Assembly (NCBI GenBank): GCA_037043015.1
Contig: CM073321.1
Span: forward strand, 38,336,420 to 38,400,419
Length of the DNA stretch: 64,000 nucleotides
Direction: 5' to 3'
Source of the DNA: Bryum argenteum
Lineage: Eukaryota > Streptophyta > Bryopsida > Bryales > Bryaceae
Shown: positions 33,820 through 45,788 of the stretch, one piece after another
Numbering within the stretch: position 1 is the stretch's first letter
Layout: the number at the start of each line of letters is the position of its first letter
Position numbers and translations under genes: made by a program
Notes under the pieces: model-generated
What the model was told of the DNA's origin: nothing
The model's database searches: none
Seen by the model: only the letters and a program-made list of their open reading frames with translations

Positions 33820-34440
33820 GTGAGGCCTCTATTCGAGCATTGAATTCCATTTTTCAATTACGGTGTCTAGTCTTCTATATGATGGAGTGTAGTCACTCCG
33901 CATGCATGCCCCTCCACCCTCTACCCATGTCATTTCTGGTCGGCCGATGAGATCAGTCCAAGGGCTGTAGGCATCTAAGCGATCGTCCAGATGCTAGCGA
34001 TGCCTCCCCGCCCGGGCATCGGCTCTCTGGCCATCTATGCGGATGACCACTGCGCACGGACCATTCTGAGCGGCCGCGCAGAAACGTCCATCTCCCTCAA
34101 TGGCTTCCGTACGTCGTCCCAATGCATCCGTCGATGCTCGATAGATTAGGTTGGTCGATCAGGAATATGATGATCGCATTTCGACTTAACCCTCTTGATA
34201 TTCTGGAGCCCTCACGTTTCAAGACTCACACTCCTGGAATATTGACCTCCACATATATTTCACGAAGGTCATTGTGCCTTCTTATTTCCGGACCGCCGTG
34301 TCCGATTCATAAGTCACACCTGCTGGCTTTGTCCGACATGTTTGATTCGTCAATACAATCATTCATTGTGTTTTGCATTCGAGCCTGCTGTTCTTCTGTT
34401 CACACGAGGAGAGTATTGGCAGGTCTTGTACCCGCGTTGA

Positions 34441-35394
34441 CCAGTACTCGGGGCCCAGGCCATAAAGTACTGCGTCATTCTGGAGCTGGACGGTGTCCTG
34501 GGCTGGATCGAACATGGCAAAGGCTGCATCCGGCAACCGCCTAAGGACTGCGTGCAGCCATCCGGCTGCAACGCTCGCAGTTACAGTCCCTAGACTCGGA
34601 CAATCTTCCAGGACTACGTCCTAAGCTGTCGACCGGGCGTGCGAGAATTTCTTAAGTTCGTCACTAGCGTGTCTCATGTCACTGTCTGGACTAGGTTACC
34701 AAAGTCTGTCACGACGGAAATGGTTCAGTTCATGTTCCGGGGACTGCCCCAACCGAGGGAGATCTTGTCTATAGAGGACTGCAATGTGATCATTGAGTCG
34801 TGGCCGCAGTCAGTGCGACCCTGTCCGGTTGTCGACTGCCACCTCCTGTCCCATCCTTGCCCCGGTCACCCCGTTAGCACCCAACCGAACTTAACCGCAG
34901 ATCGAACTTTCGTCCGTCGCGCCTACCACCCGGAAGGTAAGCTCCACCTGAAGGTGCTCCACAAGACAGTGTGGGGGCAGCCCAGTTTCTCCACCCGTTT
35001 CATAACTCTCAACGCGTCCAACATACTGCTCGTGGATTCGAACCCCGAGTCTGCCATTTTGAACTCCCGTCACAGCGCAATATTTCCAACCGTCTACGAT
35101 GGCAATCACACCGACACAGTGCTCCGGATGTCGGTGGCACCATTGATCAAACACATCGTGAAGATGAATCTCAGTGTTCCGAAGTATGTGAAGGCGGTTG
35201 ATTTCGTGGGGCAACGGCCTCACCGTTCGCCTCGAGCCATTGGCCTTGAATCCAGGGTCAAGATTTGTGCCACATACATGGACCCGTCTCTTTTTACTCT
35301 CGACCCGTTATACGTTCCGTCGAACCACTATCAGACAGGGGACGACTATTTTACTCGCCGTAGGGTTGCAAGTAAGTTGATGCCACGTATCTAA
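34441..35394 (+). pseudogene. FCP1/TIM50-like HAD domain gene of element B
   Basis: One frame, TAG at 34591, ends with TAA at 35392. Motifs in order: KYCVILELDGVLGW (motif I region, first Asp changed to Glu), LSCRPGVREFLKFV, HVTVWTRLPKSVTTEMV (motif II), and ASNILLVDSNPESAI (motif III/IV). Each aligns with the element A HAD (NVVLDINGILC, LCCPGVRNFL, RVVIWSSMKKST, LLIDDSLEKS). The shared position after the ParB-MTase gene supports a conserved element module. With motif I altered and an internal stop, it is probably inactive. Confidence 0.7.
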
Positions 35395-35672
35395 TGCAGC
35401 CTGTAGCACGTGGTGGTCGTTATATTCGCTATCAAAAGTTCCGGGGTTCGCCCGTGCGGGACGCGTCAGAGGGAGCCGAGTCGTGTGAGTATGACGGGTC
35501 CGCTTTAGATGCACATGGAGACGTGACGTCGAAACGATCGGATGGTCCTCGCTGACGGTGAGTTGCCTAACCGTCCCACACCTCCCCCCCCCTCTCCACC
35601 TTTGGTGACCATAACTGCGGCATTGTTCTCTCTTCTGTGAATCTGACTTTTGTCTTGACCTCGTTTCTCCAG

Positions 35673-35831
35673 GGGGTATTGGTGCGGTCGACTGCCATGG
35701 TTTCGGACGGCCGTGCAGAAGTTTGTGGGACGGGATCTTACATGTGCAAGGGAGTCGACACAAACACTCTGGCGTGGCGGCTGCTCAATATAGCCTGGAA
35801 CTTTGTGTGGCGGCGCTCCACCCAGAAGTAA
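35673..35831 (+). CDS. Candidate terminal exon of an element B gene, unknown
   Basis: After a pyrimidine-rich acceptor (CGTTTCTCCAG) the frame encodes 52 residues (GVLVRSTAMVSDGRAEVCGT at the start, LAWRLLNIAWNFVWRR near the end) and stops with TAA. A degenerate family-B palindrome (35700-35721) is part of the coding sequence. No homologue was recognised. Confidence 0.35.
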   Translation, partial: GVLVRSTAMVSDGRAEVCGTGSYMCKGVDTNTLAWRLLNIAWNFVWRRSTQK

Positions 35832-36193
35832 TCAATCGGGCACGCACGAGGTCGACCGGGCTTCTCTAGTTGCGGCCTTTGTCGTCTTCGGCGGCGACAT
35901 TACTCTGCACTGTACTCGTCAGCAATACTCACTTAGAGAAAGCGATTGGTCACTCAGACTTTTCCCAAGTCTTTGGGCAGTTTACTTCTATTCATGTTGA
36001 TCAATAATGAACAGCTATGTTTGTCTAGTCCCAAACACATTACACTGAAGTTGGACTTGATGATTTCTAATAAATTTGGTCTCCCATCCCGCACACAAGG
36101 AGTGGATTTCTTCGCATATTGGTCTCATTTCTGCTCGTCTTTGCTTGTATATCGCTTCCGTGCCGCCCAATACCCGAGTCTCGACAGTCAAAT

Positions 36194-37310
36194 GTTTTGA
36201 GCGGCCGCTCAAATCATGAGTCGCGTGCTCTTGCGTCAACCCTGAACTAAGACGCCGGCATGAGTCATAGTTTATGAGCAACTTGGTTCTCCACCGTCGT
36301 TCAGGACTTCCGTGACTTGGTCCGGGACGACCCTAAACTACCACGGCCTTGTAAATTCAACCTTGCTGACAATCATGATTCTTGACGGTCGTTTAGATCC
36401 TTGGGTGCCACGGTCCGTGACGTCCCTATACTTTAGTTGATCCAAAGCAATCATCGTAACGCTAAACTTAAAGACCATTTCGGGCACTTAATGGTTTTGA
36501 GGATCTTTTTAAGGTATTGAGAGAGTTTGAAGTAGAGAGTAGACTTGGGATTGTGCTTCTTCCTGCTCTTGCATTGTACTTACACCCAAAGAATTGCTGA
36601 CTTCTCTATCGCGGATTTCCTCGGTCTTGAGCTCTTGGATTACACAATCAGTAGCATTGAAACATTATTCAATTCTACTGATATTGTAATCCAAAAGCTT
36701 GGCACTTAGGGAATCCCTATAGAGAACACTGCAATTTTGTTGGGTGTAGGTACTGAGCGAGAGCTGGAAGAAGCACAATCCCAAGTCTACTCTCGACTTC
36801 ATAGTCTCTTGTTACCTTAGACAATCAAATGTTTTGAGCGGCCGTTCAGATCGTGGGTCGCGTACTCCTGCGTCAAGCCTGAACTAAGACGCCGTCGTGA
36901 GTCATAGTTTTATGAGCAACATGGTTCTCCACCGTCGATCAGGAGTTCCGTGACTTGGTCCGGGACGACCCTAAACTACCACGGCCTTGTAGATTCAACC
37001 TTGCTGACTTTCATGATTCTTGACGGTCGTACAGAAGCTGGGGTGTTGCGGTCCGGGACGACCCTAAACTAGCACGCCCTGGTAGATTCATCCATGCTGA
37101 CTTACATGGTTCTCGACGGTCGTTCAGAAGCTTGGGTGCCACGGTCTGTGACGACCCTAAACTAGCACCCCCCTTACATTCATCTCTGCTGACTTACATG
37201 GTTCTCGGCGGTCATTCAAGAGCTCGGGTGTTGCGGTCCGGGACGACCCTTAACTACCACGCCCTCGTACATTCAACCTTGATACATGGTTCTCGGCGGT
37301 CGTTCAGAAG
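36194..37310. repeat. Tandem repeats with family-B palindromes
   Basis: A segment at about 36194-36400 is repeated at about 36831-37037; both include GAGTCATAGTTT, ACTTGGTCCGGGACGACCCT and two palindromes. From 37016 on, a unit of about 90-93 bp repeats, each with a palindrome (37016, 37109, 37201, 37289) and a GACGACCCTAAACTA motif. The fold-back element 36524-36807 separates the two large copies. No coding potential. Confidence 0.85.
36524..36807. mobile_element. Fold-back (MITE-like) element with arms of about 75 bp
   Basis: The left arm, about 36524-36600, contains AGAGTAGACTTGGGATTGTG and CTTACACCC. The right arm, about 36728-36807, reads as its inverted complement (CACAATCCCAAGTCTACTCT) with scattered mismatches. 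The roughly 130-bp centre is AT-rich. This is a probable insertion between two copies of the element B tandem repeat. Confidence 0.75.
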
Positions 37311-38159
37311 CTGGGGTGTTGCGGTTACTCCGTCTCGTTTGTAGAGTTTGAAGCCGTCCTAGTTCCATGATGGATACAAGATGGCAAAGGAACGGACCGG
37401 TGGTGGTAACAACGTTCTTTATCTCCCTCAATTCTTCCGGGGAGGGGAATGGGTATCTCGTCAATCAAGCAGTGCTACACCAAGGTGATGCACCTCAAGG
37501 AAAGCCAACGTGACAAGATTAAGCTCGAAGCCATATCTTTTCACGTACGAAGCTAATCGGTCGCTGGCAAGGGAGGTAGAGACGTTTCACGACTTGAATG
37601 AAACTAAGGGAAAAAAAAGACATGTCTGACGTCGCGTTGTTGGTGTATCGGTACCTACTATTCAATCGCGGGATTTTCATGGTTCACGTTCCGATCCGTC
37701 GTTCAGATCCGGGGTCTGGAACGACCTTAAACTAGCAGTACTGTGACCCTCGCTTCAACTTGGCACAGTTTTGGGCGGCCGTTGAGATTTGTGATGATGT
37801 TGTGACTACTGGAGAAAGAGCATTCAAGAGACGATGTGTGATTAACGGTTTCCTCACGAGAATGTTTTGCAAGTACACTCGCATACTTCTGATGCTACTG
37901 CGAATATCGGAGCGCAATTGGAGGGTGGATGTCTTTCGCTGGCTTTTCCCCCTGATTCATCTCTTAAGATGAATGAAACTCAGGGAAAAAAACAAGGCAA
38001 CCGATGTGGAGAGCGCAAAGCCATTCAATGAAACTAATGGGAAAAAAGGAGACTATGGAGTGTTCGCTCATTGAGTAGCTCTCTAGATGAAGGACAAAAT
38101 CTGCATAATATGAAAGCGCAGCGGTATGGAGCGAGGAGAGAATAAAAGTAGAGAGCTGG

Positions 38160-39430
38160 GGCTATGGAACAAACACAATGCTCTTGAGTCATCTCTTTCG
38201 GTGCATGAATCACTCAATTATATACATCCCAAGAGATAAGTCCAGAACCTATTTCGTTTGTACCATGGCCCCCACTCTCTACTTTTATTTCCCCTTCGTT
38301 TCATTCTTTTCCACGCATTGGATTTCTGCCGCAACACTTACGGCAAGAAGAGCAGGGGAGCGAAGTTCGTCAAGGATTTTGGACTGACGAGGCCGAAATG
38401 GATGAAGACGGATGCAGATGTTGGGGAACCCACCAATGAAACGAAGGGGAAATAAAAATGACGCAGGATGGAGAACGAGCGAAAATGCGAAAGGGTTGAA
38501 CAGTATTAGTTCATGTAAACAGGATTTGCTTGCAGGCACGAAACTACAATGGGGTTCCGATCAATATGTCGATTCTCTTTGCACCGAAGAAGATTTTATT
38601 TTCCCTTCGTTTCAACCCTCTCCGCAGGTCATGTGTGGGGAGTAGAGTGTACGAATCAAAGGGGAAATAAAAATTAACAGTGGAAAGTAGTACTATCAAG
38701 TGGATTATTTTTGCATTCCACGAATTCGATTTCCGCCCCAACACTTACGGCAAGAAGCAGGGGAGCGAAGTTCGTCGAGGAGTACGGAACGACGAGGTTG
38801 GGAACGATGAAGCGATACGCAGATGTGGAGGAACCCACAAATGAAACTAAGGAGAAAAAGAATAAGGGCTTCCACCGGACAAGGTTCATCCGTGGTATCA
38901 CTCTTGCATCGGTCCACTAGGCGGGAACACGGGTTGTGGGATCGGAAACTTCATAACGTGAAAGCGCAGCGGTATGAAGCGAAGGGGGGATATAAGTAGA
39001 GAGCTGAGGCCATGGAACAAACACAATGCTCTTGAGTCATCTCTTTCGGTGCATGAATCAATGAATTTTATACATCCCAAGAGATAACTCCAGAACATAT
39101 TTCGTCTGTACCATGGCGTCGACTCTCTACTTTTATTTCTCCTTCGTTTCATTCCTCTCCGCATGTCATGTGTGGGGAGTAGATTGTATGAATTGAAGGG
39201 GAGATAAAAATAGAAAGTTGAAAGGGGCACTGTCAAGTGCATTATTTTCGCAATCCACGCATCGAATTTCTGCCCCAACACTTACGGAAAGAAGAGCAAG
39301 GGGGCGAAGTTCGTCGAGGAGTACGGACTAACGAGGCCGGGAACGATGAAGCGATACACAGATGTGGGGGAACCCACCAATGAAACTAAGGGGAAAAAGG
39401 AGATTTATCTGTTGTATCACTCTTGCGTTT
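38160..39430. repeat. Large imperfect direct repeats, no gene
   Basis: Segments beginning TGGAACAAACACAATGCTCT occur at about 38165 and 39013. Segments with CTTACGGCAAGAAG and GCGAAGTTCGTC occur near 38338, 38745 and 39287. The repeats recur at offsets of about 410, 540 and 850 bp. ORFs on both strands differ only by repeat decay and have no domain. Possibly a decayed non-autonomous element array. Confidence 0.7.
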
Positions 39431-39819
39431 GTCCAGCAAACTGAAACACGGGTTGTGGAATCAAAAGGCTCACGTATGAGTTTCGGATAATAAAGATTCA
39501 TTGCGAGCCGAGGAGGTTGCATTGTATTTGCATTTAGATCCTCTGACTTTGCAGTCGCTCAAGCGAAAAGCGTCCTTCTTTAGATCCCCTCCATCTATCA
39601 CTCGGTAGGTAAGAATGGTTTAGGGTAGATTAGTCACAAGGAGGTTCCTACATTCAACACCTGTGTTGTATCTAATTGTTGAAGTGCACTCTTCGCAAGG
39701 GCGGACGATCTTTTGCAAGCAATGCACTTCGACATCCGTGATCATTCATAGATGTTTTATGAGAGAACGTCCTTGTAGGTAGGAGTACAAGATGTAGTTC
39801 GAGGAGGAAGCGAGGAAGA

Positions 39820-40330
39820 TGTAGTAGCACTTATATTAGGAAATAAAGCTTGAAAGTTCTAGTACCGTGTAATCATGTTTCAGGACTGCAGTTCGGAAAC
39901 GCTGGTGATGAAATGATCCTCAAGAATGTGTTGGAATTCACCTTGTTCTTGCGAAATTCTTCTCTGATACGTTGTCGGGATCATGAATTCTGATAGAGGG
40001 TGCTATTATAGGATAGAGGAGGGGAGGTGCAATACCACTTATATTAGGAAATAGAACTTGAAAGTTCGAGTACTGTGTAATCATGTTTCAGGACTGCAGT
40101 TCGGAAATGTTGTTGGTGAAGTGATCCTGAAAAATGTGTTGGAATTCAGCTTGTCTTTGCGATATTCTTAAATACATTGTTGGGTTCATGAATTCTGATG
40201 GAGGGTGTTATTATAGGATAGAGGAGGGCAGGTGAAGTACCACTTAGATTAGAAAATACAACTTGAAAGTTCAAGTACTGTGTGTTGTTTCAGGACTGCA
40301 GTTCAATACTCTGGTGATGATTCTCAATAA
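39820..40330. repeat. About 200-bp tandem repeat, two full copies and a partial
   Basis: The units share ATTAGGAAATA, CTTGAAAGTTC, TTTCAGGACTGCAGTTC and GGGTGTTATTATAGGATAGAGGA motifs, with phase starts near 39835, 40035 and 40240. There is no coding capacity. Confidence 0.85.
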
Positions 40331-40690
40331 TGTGTTGATATTTCGTGCATACTGCACAAACTTTCGATGCTTTGCACCAAATCTCAGTTGAATCTTGGTC
40401 TTTTTTGCCAAATTCCTTCTAAGTTTTCTGGTATTTGCTTGACAATTCTGCTAAAATGACTCCCTTTTTTCCATATTATACCCACAACGTCCCCATTTTA
40501 CGTATATCTCTTCATGTTTTCCTCATTTTCTCACCCCAAAAGTGTGCCAATTTACCGGAATATTGCCATTTTAACGGAATTGAGGTTAAGGGCTTTTATT
40601 TCCTCTACCTATTACTACTAACCACTACCCGGACCGAATTGAGGCAAAAGCAAAAAAGTAAGGTTTGACAGCGACCGAACTACGTTCTAG

Positions 40691-42300
40691 TGGAGGAGAA
40701 AGACCTCTTACCTCTCTCAGACCCATCACTTGCAGGCGGAGCTCCTATGGAGATTGACGATGACAAGGAGGACGAGTCCGCATTTGAGCCTGAACCCACT
40801 CCAATGCCAAAGTCAAAGAGGAAGGCCAGTGGTCGCGGCAACACCATTGCGGCATCTCCACCTCCAATGTCTCCACCCATTCCATCACAGCCTCCGGTAG
40901 TTGCAATTGCAAATGTTCAACGTGTCGAGCGTGCTCCCTTAGCTTTGACTCAAGCCTTGCACCCTGCAGTTTTGAATCCCCCGTCTCCGCATCGTTCGAA
41001 CATGGATGTCGACTCCCGCCATTCTCCCAATCCTTCTCTCACAGTCACACACTACAGCCGGGATATTTCAATCCCGAAAGGTTTAGTTGCGGGCTCGTCT
41101 TCGTCGTTTCAGTTGACACTACCTATGTTTCTTGAGCACGGCAACTTCCCTGGGTTGCTAAGCAAATCCCACAAGCAGAAGATCATGGAGCCGCAACTCC
41201 TTCCGGTTGTAGACCACATTAGCAAGGTAATATAATGCAAACTTAAATGTTTTATTTATTTGATTCTATTAACTCACGCGCAATTTTGAAAACTGACTTG
41301 TTTAATTTATTTTTCCCTTTCAGATCGGACTGGGGCGTACTTACTCTTGTGAGAAGATGAGAATGAAACCTAAGCACCCCGGGATAGATCTTTTGATTGC
41401 CGACGTCCCGGACAACTTGGTTGTCCGAAGTATATTTCCCAAGTCTGTTCCATTCTAGAACAAGCGAGAGACAGACTACTTTGACCATCTCTTTGCTTTT
41501 TCTGATTGTCATTTCATAGATGATGGACTTCTTCTAGTATTCCTTCCCAACGACCAGGAGGTTTAGAAAAAGCTCGCAAGTAGAAGCAAGATCTATGGTT
41601 TCACCCTGGTTCGCGTTTGGTGGGGTATAAATCCCATTCCAATGACTTCTTCCATCCCGACCGTCAAAGAGGTACTCTAGTTCGTTGATGTTTTTGAGTT
41701 TTTAGATTAAACTATGGAATTCATACTAAATTTTTGTTTGGAATGTTTTACAAACACGTAGCTTCTACATCAAGGTTTACGCCCAGAAGGGGTCCAATTT
41801 CCGCACTCGTCGTTTACAGTTTCTGGACCTCGACATCCTTCTCGAAGCACACGATGAGTTGACAAAATTCACGACACTAGATACGCAGCTTATGCGACCT
41901 AGCGGGCTTCCTTGGCGTAGTTCCCGTGAGAAAGACCCGTCTTTTATTCAGTGTTTCGTTGAGTGTCTATCAAATGAGCGTGATATCATTTGCGACTGGA
42001 GCCCTAGTACAGGTTCTCTAGCTGTATCGTTCGTCGATCTATACTAGTTTTAAAACAAATCTTTGCTAATTTTAGTTGGCCAAACTGCATGTGCTTCTGT
42101 CATTGCATGTCCACGCTCGAATCGACATCTCATTGCGTTGGAGCCGGACGAAGAAATCTTTTAGGCTGTTCTGAAGCCTTACTCCGAAGCGGTACCGGAA
42201 CCAGAGGAACGTGAGGATTCTACTACTGACTCTGATTCGGAAGAAGATGCGGCGCCAACGAAGAAGAAGTCTCGACGCATATACTACGGTACGCCTCAAA
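40691..42300 (+). pseudogene. Third DNA amino-methyltransferase-like gene (no palindromes)
   Basis: Exons: 40691-41226 (disordered, with MEIDDDKEDE and Pro-rich stretches), 41324-41671 and 41762-42012, then from 42077. The second exon has GIDLLIADVPDNLVV where DLIxxDPPY is expected, then GLLLVFLPND and YGFTLVRVWWGINPIP. The third has PWRSSREKDPSFIQCFVECL and RDIICDWSPSTG, continuing VIACPRSNRHLIALEPDEEI. This is the IV-to-I order of beta-class MTases, with a cleaner motif I than in elements A and B. TAG stops at 41456, 41564 and 42162 and a frame mismatch at 41762 mark decay. The 5' exon is missing (the segment starts after an acceptor, TTCTAG). No ParB part is seen. Confidence 0.6.
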
Positions 42301-43339
42301 CAGCGTTTCATTATCCATTGAATTAAGTGTATTTTTTGTAATTCTTGTACTGACATTTTTTTCTTGTTTAGAATAATAGGATTCAAAGATCGATTGCAGC
42401 GAAACCAAAATGTCTACCTCAATCCTCCTACTTCGTTTGCGTTGCCTTCATATGCCGAGCATAAAGCACAAGAGTTCATTCGTGCACCATCTCCAATCCT
42501 TTCAGATGGTCGGCGTCATCGTTACCGCTCTACAGTACTTAGATTTCTCGATATCGAGGCTGATCAGTGCGACGAGAGTCTCGATGCCGGTTCACCTTGA
42601 ATTGTAATTGAGATATAGTATTGTTTTTCTTTTTTCAGCTATGGCGCGCTAGCGCCTCTTGACCATGATGTATTCTACCATAATATATTTTTTCATATTT
42701 TCTATTCATTTTTCTATCATCTACATGACAACTGCTCAACAATTTTCAATTCAAATTCAATAGAACAATATTTAAATTTTTGTACGTATATTTGTTTTAT
42801 CTTTGGCACGATGAGACCCCTTTGAATCATAATTGAATTATATAAACTTGGCCACTTAAATAATTGTAGCGAGGTAACTTTAATTAAATGATGACATCAG
42901 CCCTAATTACACCCCAAACACGAAGACAAAAAAAAACTTTGTTAATTTGATAAAAGTAAAGTGAACTTAAACCTTAATTAATCCTCATTATTTAAATCAT
43001 CCTTTCGATTAAATAATGACGTCAACCCCAATTTCACATATTATGTAAAATAAATTATTCGCCAGTAGGAGCTTATTCCACGGAAATGGGTTATTTTTCT
43101 GGCTAAAAGTAAACATTTTTGGACCAGAATCAGTGGTAATAGGATCCTTATGTTCTTAAAAATTTTTGAAAAGCGAGCGGAGAAATTCACGAAAAAGTAC
43201 CAAAAAGTACGCACACCGCTCTACGCTCTACGCTCATGGTGCAACTTTCCCCTCGCCTCCGCCTTGGTCGCCATGGTGCCCTATATGGTGGCTATGGTCT
43301 CCATCAAGTGTGCCGTGGTTGCCTTGTTGGTTGTTGCCT
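42301..43339. other. AT-rich flank of the third MTase gene, no gene
   Basis: It may hold a last exon around 42370-42600, where a short plus-strand frame is open (GFKDRLQRNQNVYLNPPTSF); this is uncertain. From 42650 on only AT-rich DNA was seen. Confidence 0.4.
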
Positions 43340-45628
43340 TTATTGCTCCCGCTTTGGTTGCCGTAGTTGCCCCGTGACGTCAGTCGAGCAACATTTTGCC
43401 CTCTCTGTGAGAGCGCAATTTGTCCCCGAATTAGTCAACGCTTGGATTGTCAGTCTACGGGCCTCCTGTCGGGACGAGTTTGTTCTCGTGGTTGTTGCTA
43501 GTGTCGTCTTGGCGGAGGTTCGTTGTTGTACAGTGCTCTGACGGCTGCGGCAATTTCCTTGTGCAACAGCCATTGGTTCCGAATCATATTGGCATTTTTA
43601 TAGACATCATGCATCGTTTTGCCCAACATCTTGTTAAAATCGAGACATTGAGCATCAATAGCAGTCGGAACCATGAAGCGTTGTGCAAGATCCGGGTGCT
43701 TAGTGAACTTCATCGTGAGCGTCCTGGAACTCTCCGTCAGCCTCACTGTCATCGTCAGATTCCACATCCCAGGTATTATCATCCAACATTTGCATTAGAG
43801 CTTGTCGGTGTTCCGCAAAAGAAACTTTAGTTGTTACCGTGGTTGATGGCTGTGCGCTTGGTAGCATTTCGGCTAATGGCGGACGAGTTGGTGGCAAGTC
43901 TCCGCCTTCTATTGACCTCGGCGATGGTTGGGGCGTTTGTTCGGAATCTGTTAGGTGTTCTGGGATGTGCACTTGCTCCTCTGGTTGATTGATGGTCATG
44001 ACACACTCTGATACTCCTGTTGGTCGTCTATGGTGCCTTGTGCTGATCCGTCCACGGCTACCACCTCAGGTACATGCCGAACTTCTGTGACGTGCATTGG
44101 TGGCTGCTCGCAAATGGTGACCGTGGTGTCCGTGGTGAGGCCAGTGTCCTCATGGCAGGACTCGCGCCAATGTGGGTCGTAATCTGTGTTCAACTAGAGA
44201 GTTGTGAGAGCTTGTACGATGGAAGCTACCGCGAAGTCACATGCAAGCTCGTCCGTCTGCAGTGGTTGCTTTTGGATAGTGTTGAACAAGAGGTTACCAA
44301 AGCAAGCTGTGGCGTCATGTATCCAAGCCTGTTTGTTGGCCTTGAAGTTCTCCGCCTTGGTGACAACCGCTCGGCGTCGCATCTCCAGGCTCTCTACGTC
44401 TAGATTGGTCGGGTTGGTCTCGATCAAGTGCCGGCATTACTGACGGAGTTCGTCCTTTTGGCTTTCCAGTGATGTAATCTGCTCCTTTGCATTGTCCCTC
44501 TCCTTGCTAACCCCGTTGAGCTGCGCAGTTGTGGCCTACATGTCGATCTTACATGCTGCGAGCTCACATTTAAAGGGTTGGGCCGCGCGGTTAGCCTTGT
44601 CCATGTGTTGGTTTGCACGGACTAACTCTTCTTCCTTCTTGCGCAAGAATGTTTGCAAATCCTGCGTGGTTTTCTCATACCGCACCTTTTCCTCGCGGAG
44701 TTGACGCTGTTGATGCTCCGTGGATTGCAGTTGATGTACCACCTTCTCCACGCATGCTATCATGGCCGTTGAATGGTCGCCTAGTTGTTCCGCCAATGAC
44801 TGTTCGGTATCCCAGAGGCAGCCTCGTACTTCATCCTTAGGCGCTTGTTGGAACTTGGTGTTGCGGCGTCCCTGACCGGTTTCATCAGTGACGGGGTTTA
44901 ACAACGTTGGATGTCCACGAAGTTGGCAAGAGGTGGCAGCTTGTTATTTTCCTTCTGATACTTCATGTACCGCAAGATGTATGTAGAAAGGAACGGGAGT
45001 AGAAAGGAACGGACCAATGGGATTGGAGTAGTTGGACCAGCTCTGATAGTTTTGGAGCTCTACGCGCAGGTTGTCCTCGAGGAACATACCCCAATTTATC
45101 TTTGCTCCTGCATCCGATGTAGCAACTCCAGCTGCGGAGTGTTATTCTGTTACAGTTGTATCGATAGTATATTTGGTTGAGGATACCGCGGATTTAGACG
45201 AACCAAGGTTCCTTCTGCTAAGCTCCGACTGCGAAGACATCGTAGCCGTGCTTGCTGTCCGGCTGCATCTCTTGTAGCTTGTGCACGATGTCGGGTTTTG
45301 GAAACCCATAGGTTTCCGTCCACCGCGTGATACCGGTGCCGTCCCATCCATAGTGGTGAGACAAATAGGTCGCAGAGAATTGGACTTGCACTTCGTCCAC
45401 GGTGCCTGTGGGGAACCCTCCTCCACAGTTCCGAGGCGCCATGGTATCTACAAACTGCCTGCAGTGGTCAACGTTGAGTCTCTAGGTCTTCATGTCCTCC
45501 CAAAAGCGATGCACTCCGGTGTTCTGCGTCCAAACTCCATCAACCATGGTGCGCCAATTGAGTACCTGTTTTGGCATGTAGAACGGCAGCTCCAGTTTCT
45601 TCTAAGGTGTGAGACTTGGGGAAGACAT
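43340..45628 (-). pseudogene. Decayed retroelement-associated ORF downstream of pol
   Basis: From ATG at 45628 the minus strand reads MSSPSLTP, TAG, KKLELPFYMPKQVLNWRTM and continues in frame through a second TAG (45482). It then reads RQFVDTMAPRNCGGGF, and YLSHHYGWDGTGITRW follows. Later fragments in other frames include a coiled coil (44536-44904: LREEKVRYEKTTQDLQTFLR) and an acidic C-terminal stretch (DNTWDVESDDDSEADGEF). A TATA-like box and CT-rich leader precede it. It may be a third ORF of the gypsy element or the gag of another retroelement. Function unassigned. Confidence 0.4.
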
Positions 45629-45788
45629 GGTTTCCGTGGAATGAGACGAAGCGCAGAGTGCACGGCGCGAAGGAAGAACCAAAGAGAGGGTCAAAGAGTA
45701 GAGAGGGGGGAGTGAGTGAGAGCGGGAAGTGAGGCAACGTGGTAGCAAGTGATGGCGCAAGTGAGGGCATTGAGGCCTTGGTGGTACC

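Larger units (their letters stand above)
24131..37789 (+). mobile_element. Element B: relative of element A with its own palindrome family
   Basis: The limits are set by the first and last family-B palindromes (arms TTTCTGAGCGG / CCGCTCAGAAA, NotI-like GCGGCCGC core). About 30 copies occur, for example at 24131, 25838, 25919, 26041, 26248, 26404, 27140, 27229, 27421, 27570, 27773, 29211, 29242, 30818, 30917, 31688, 33034, 33933, 33972, 34063, 35700, 36194, 36378, 36831, 37016, 37109, 37201, 37289, 37688 and 37768. They are nearly absent outside. The gene order (leader, ParB/DGQHR-MTase, HAD) matches element A. No transposase is visible, so it may be non-autonomous or truncated. True termini are not determined. 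Confidence 0.75.
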
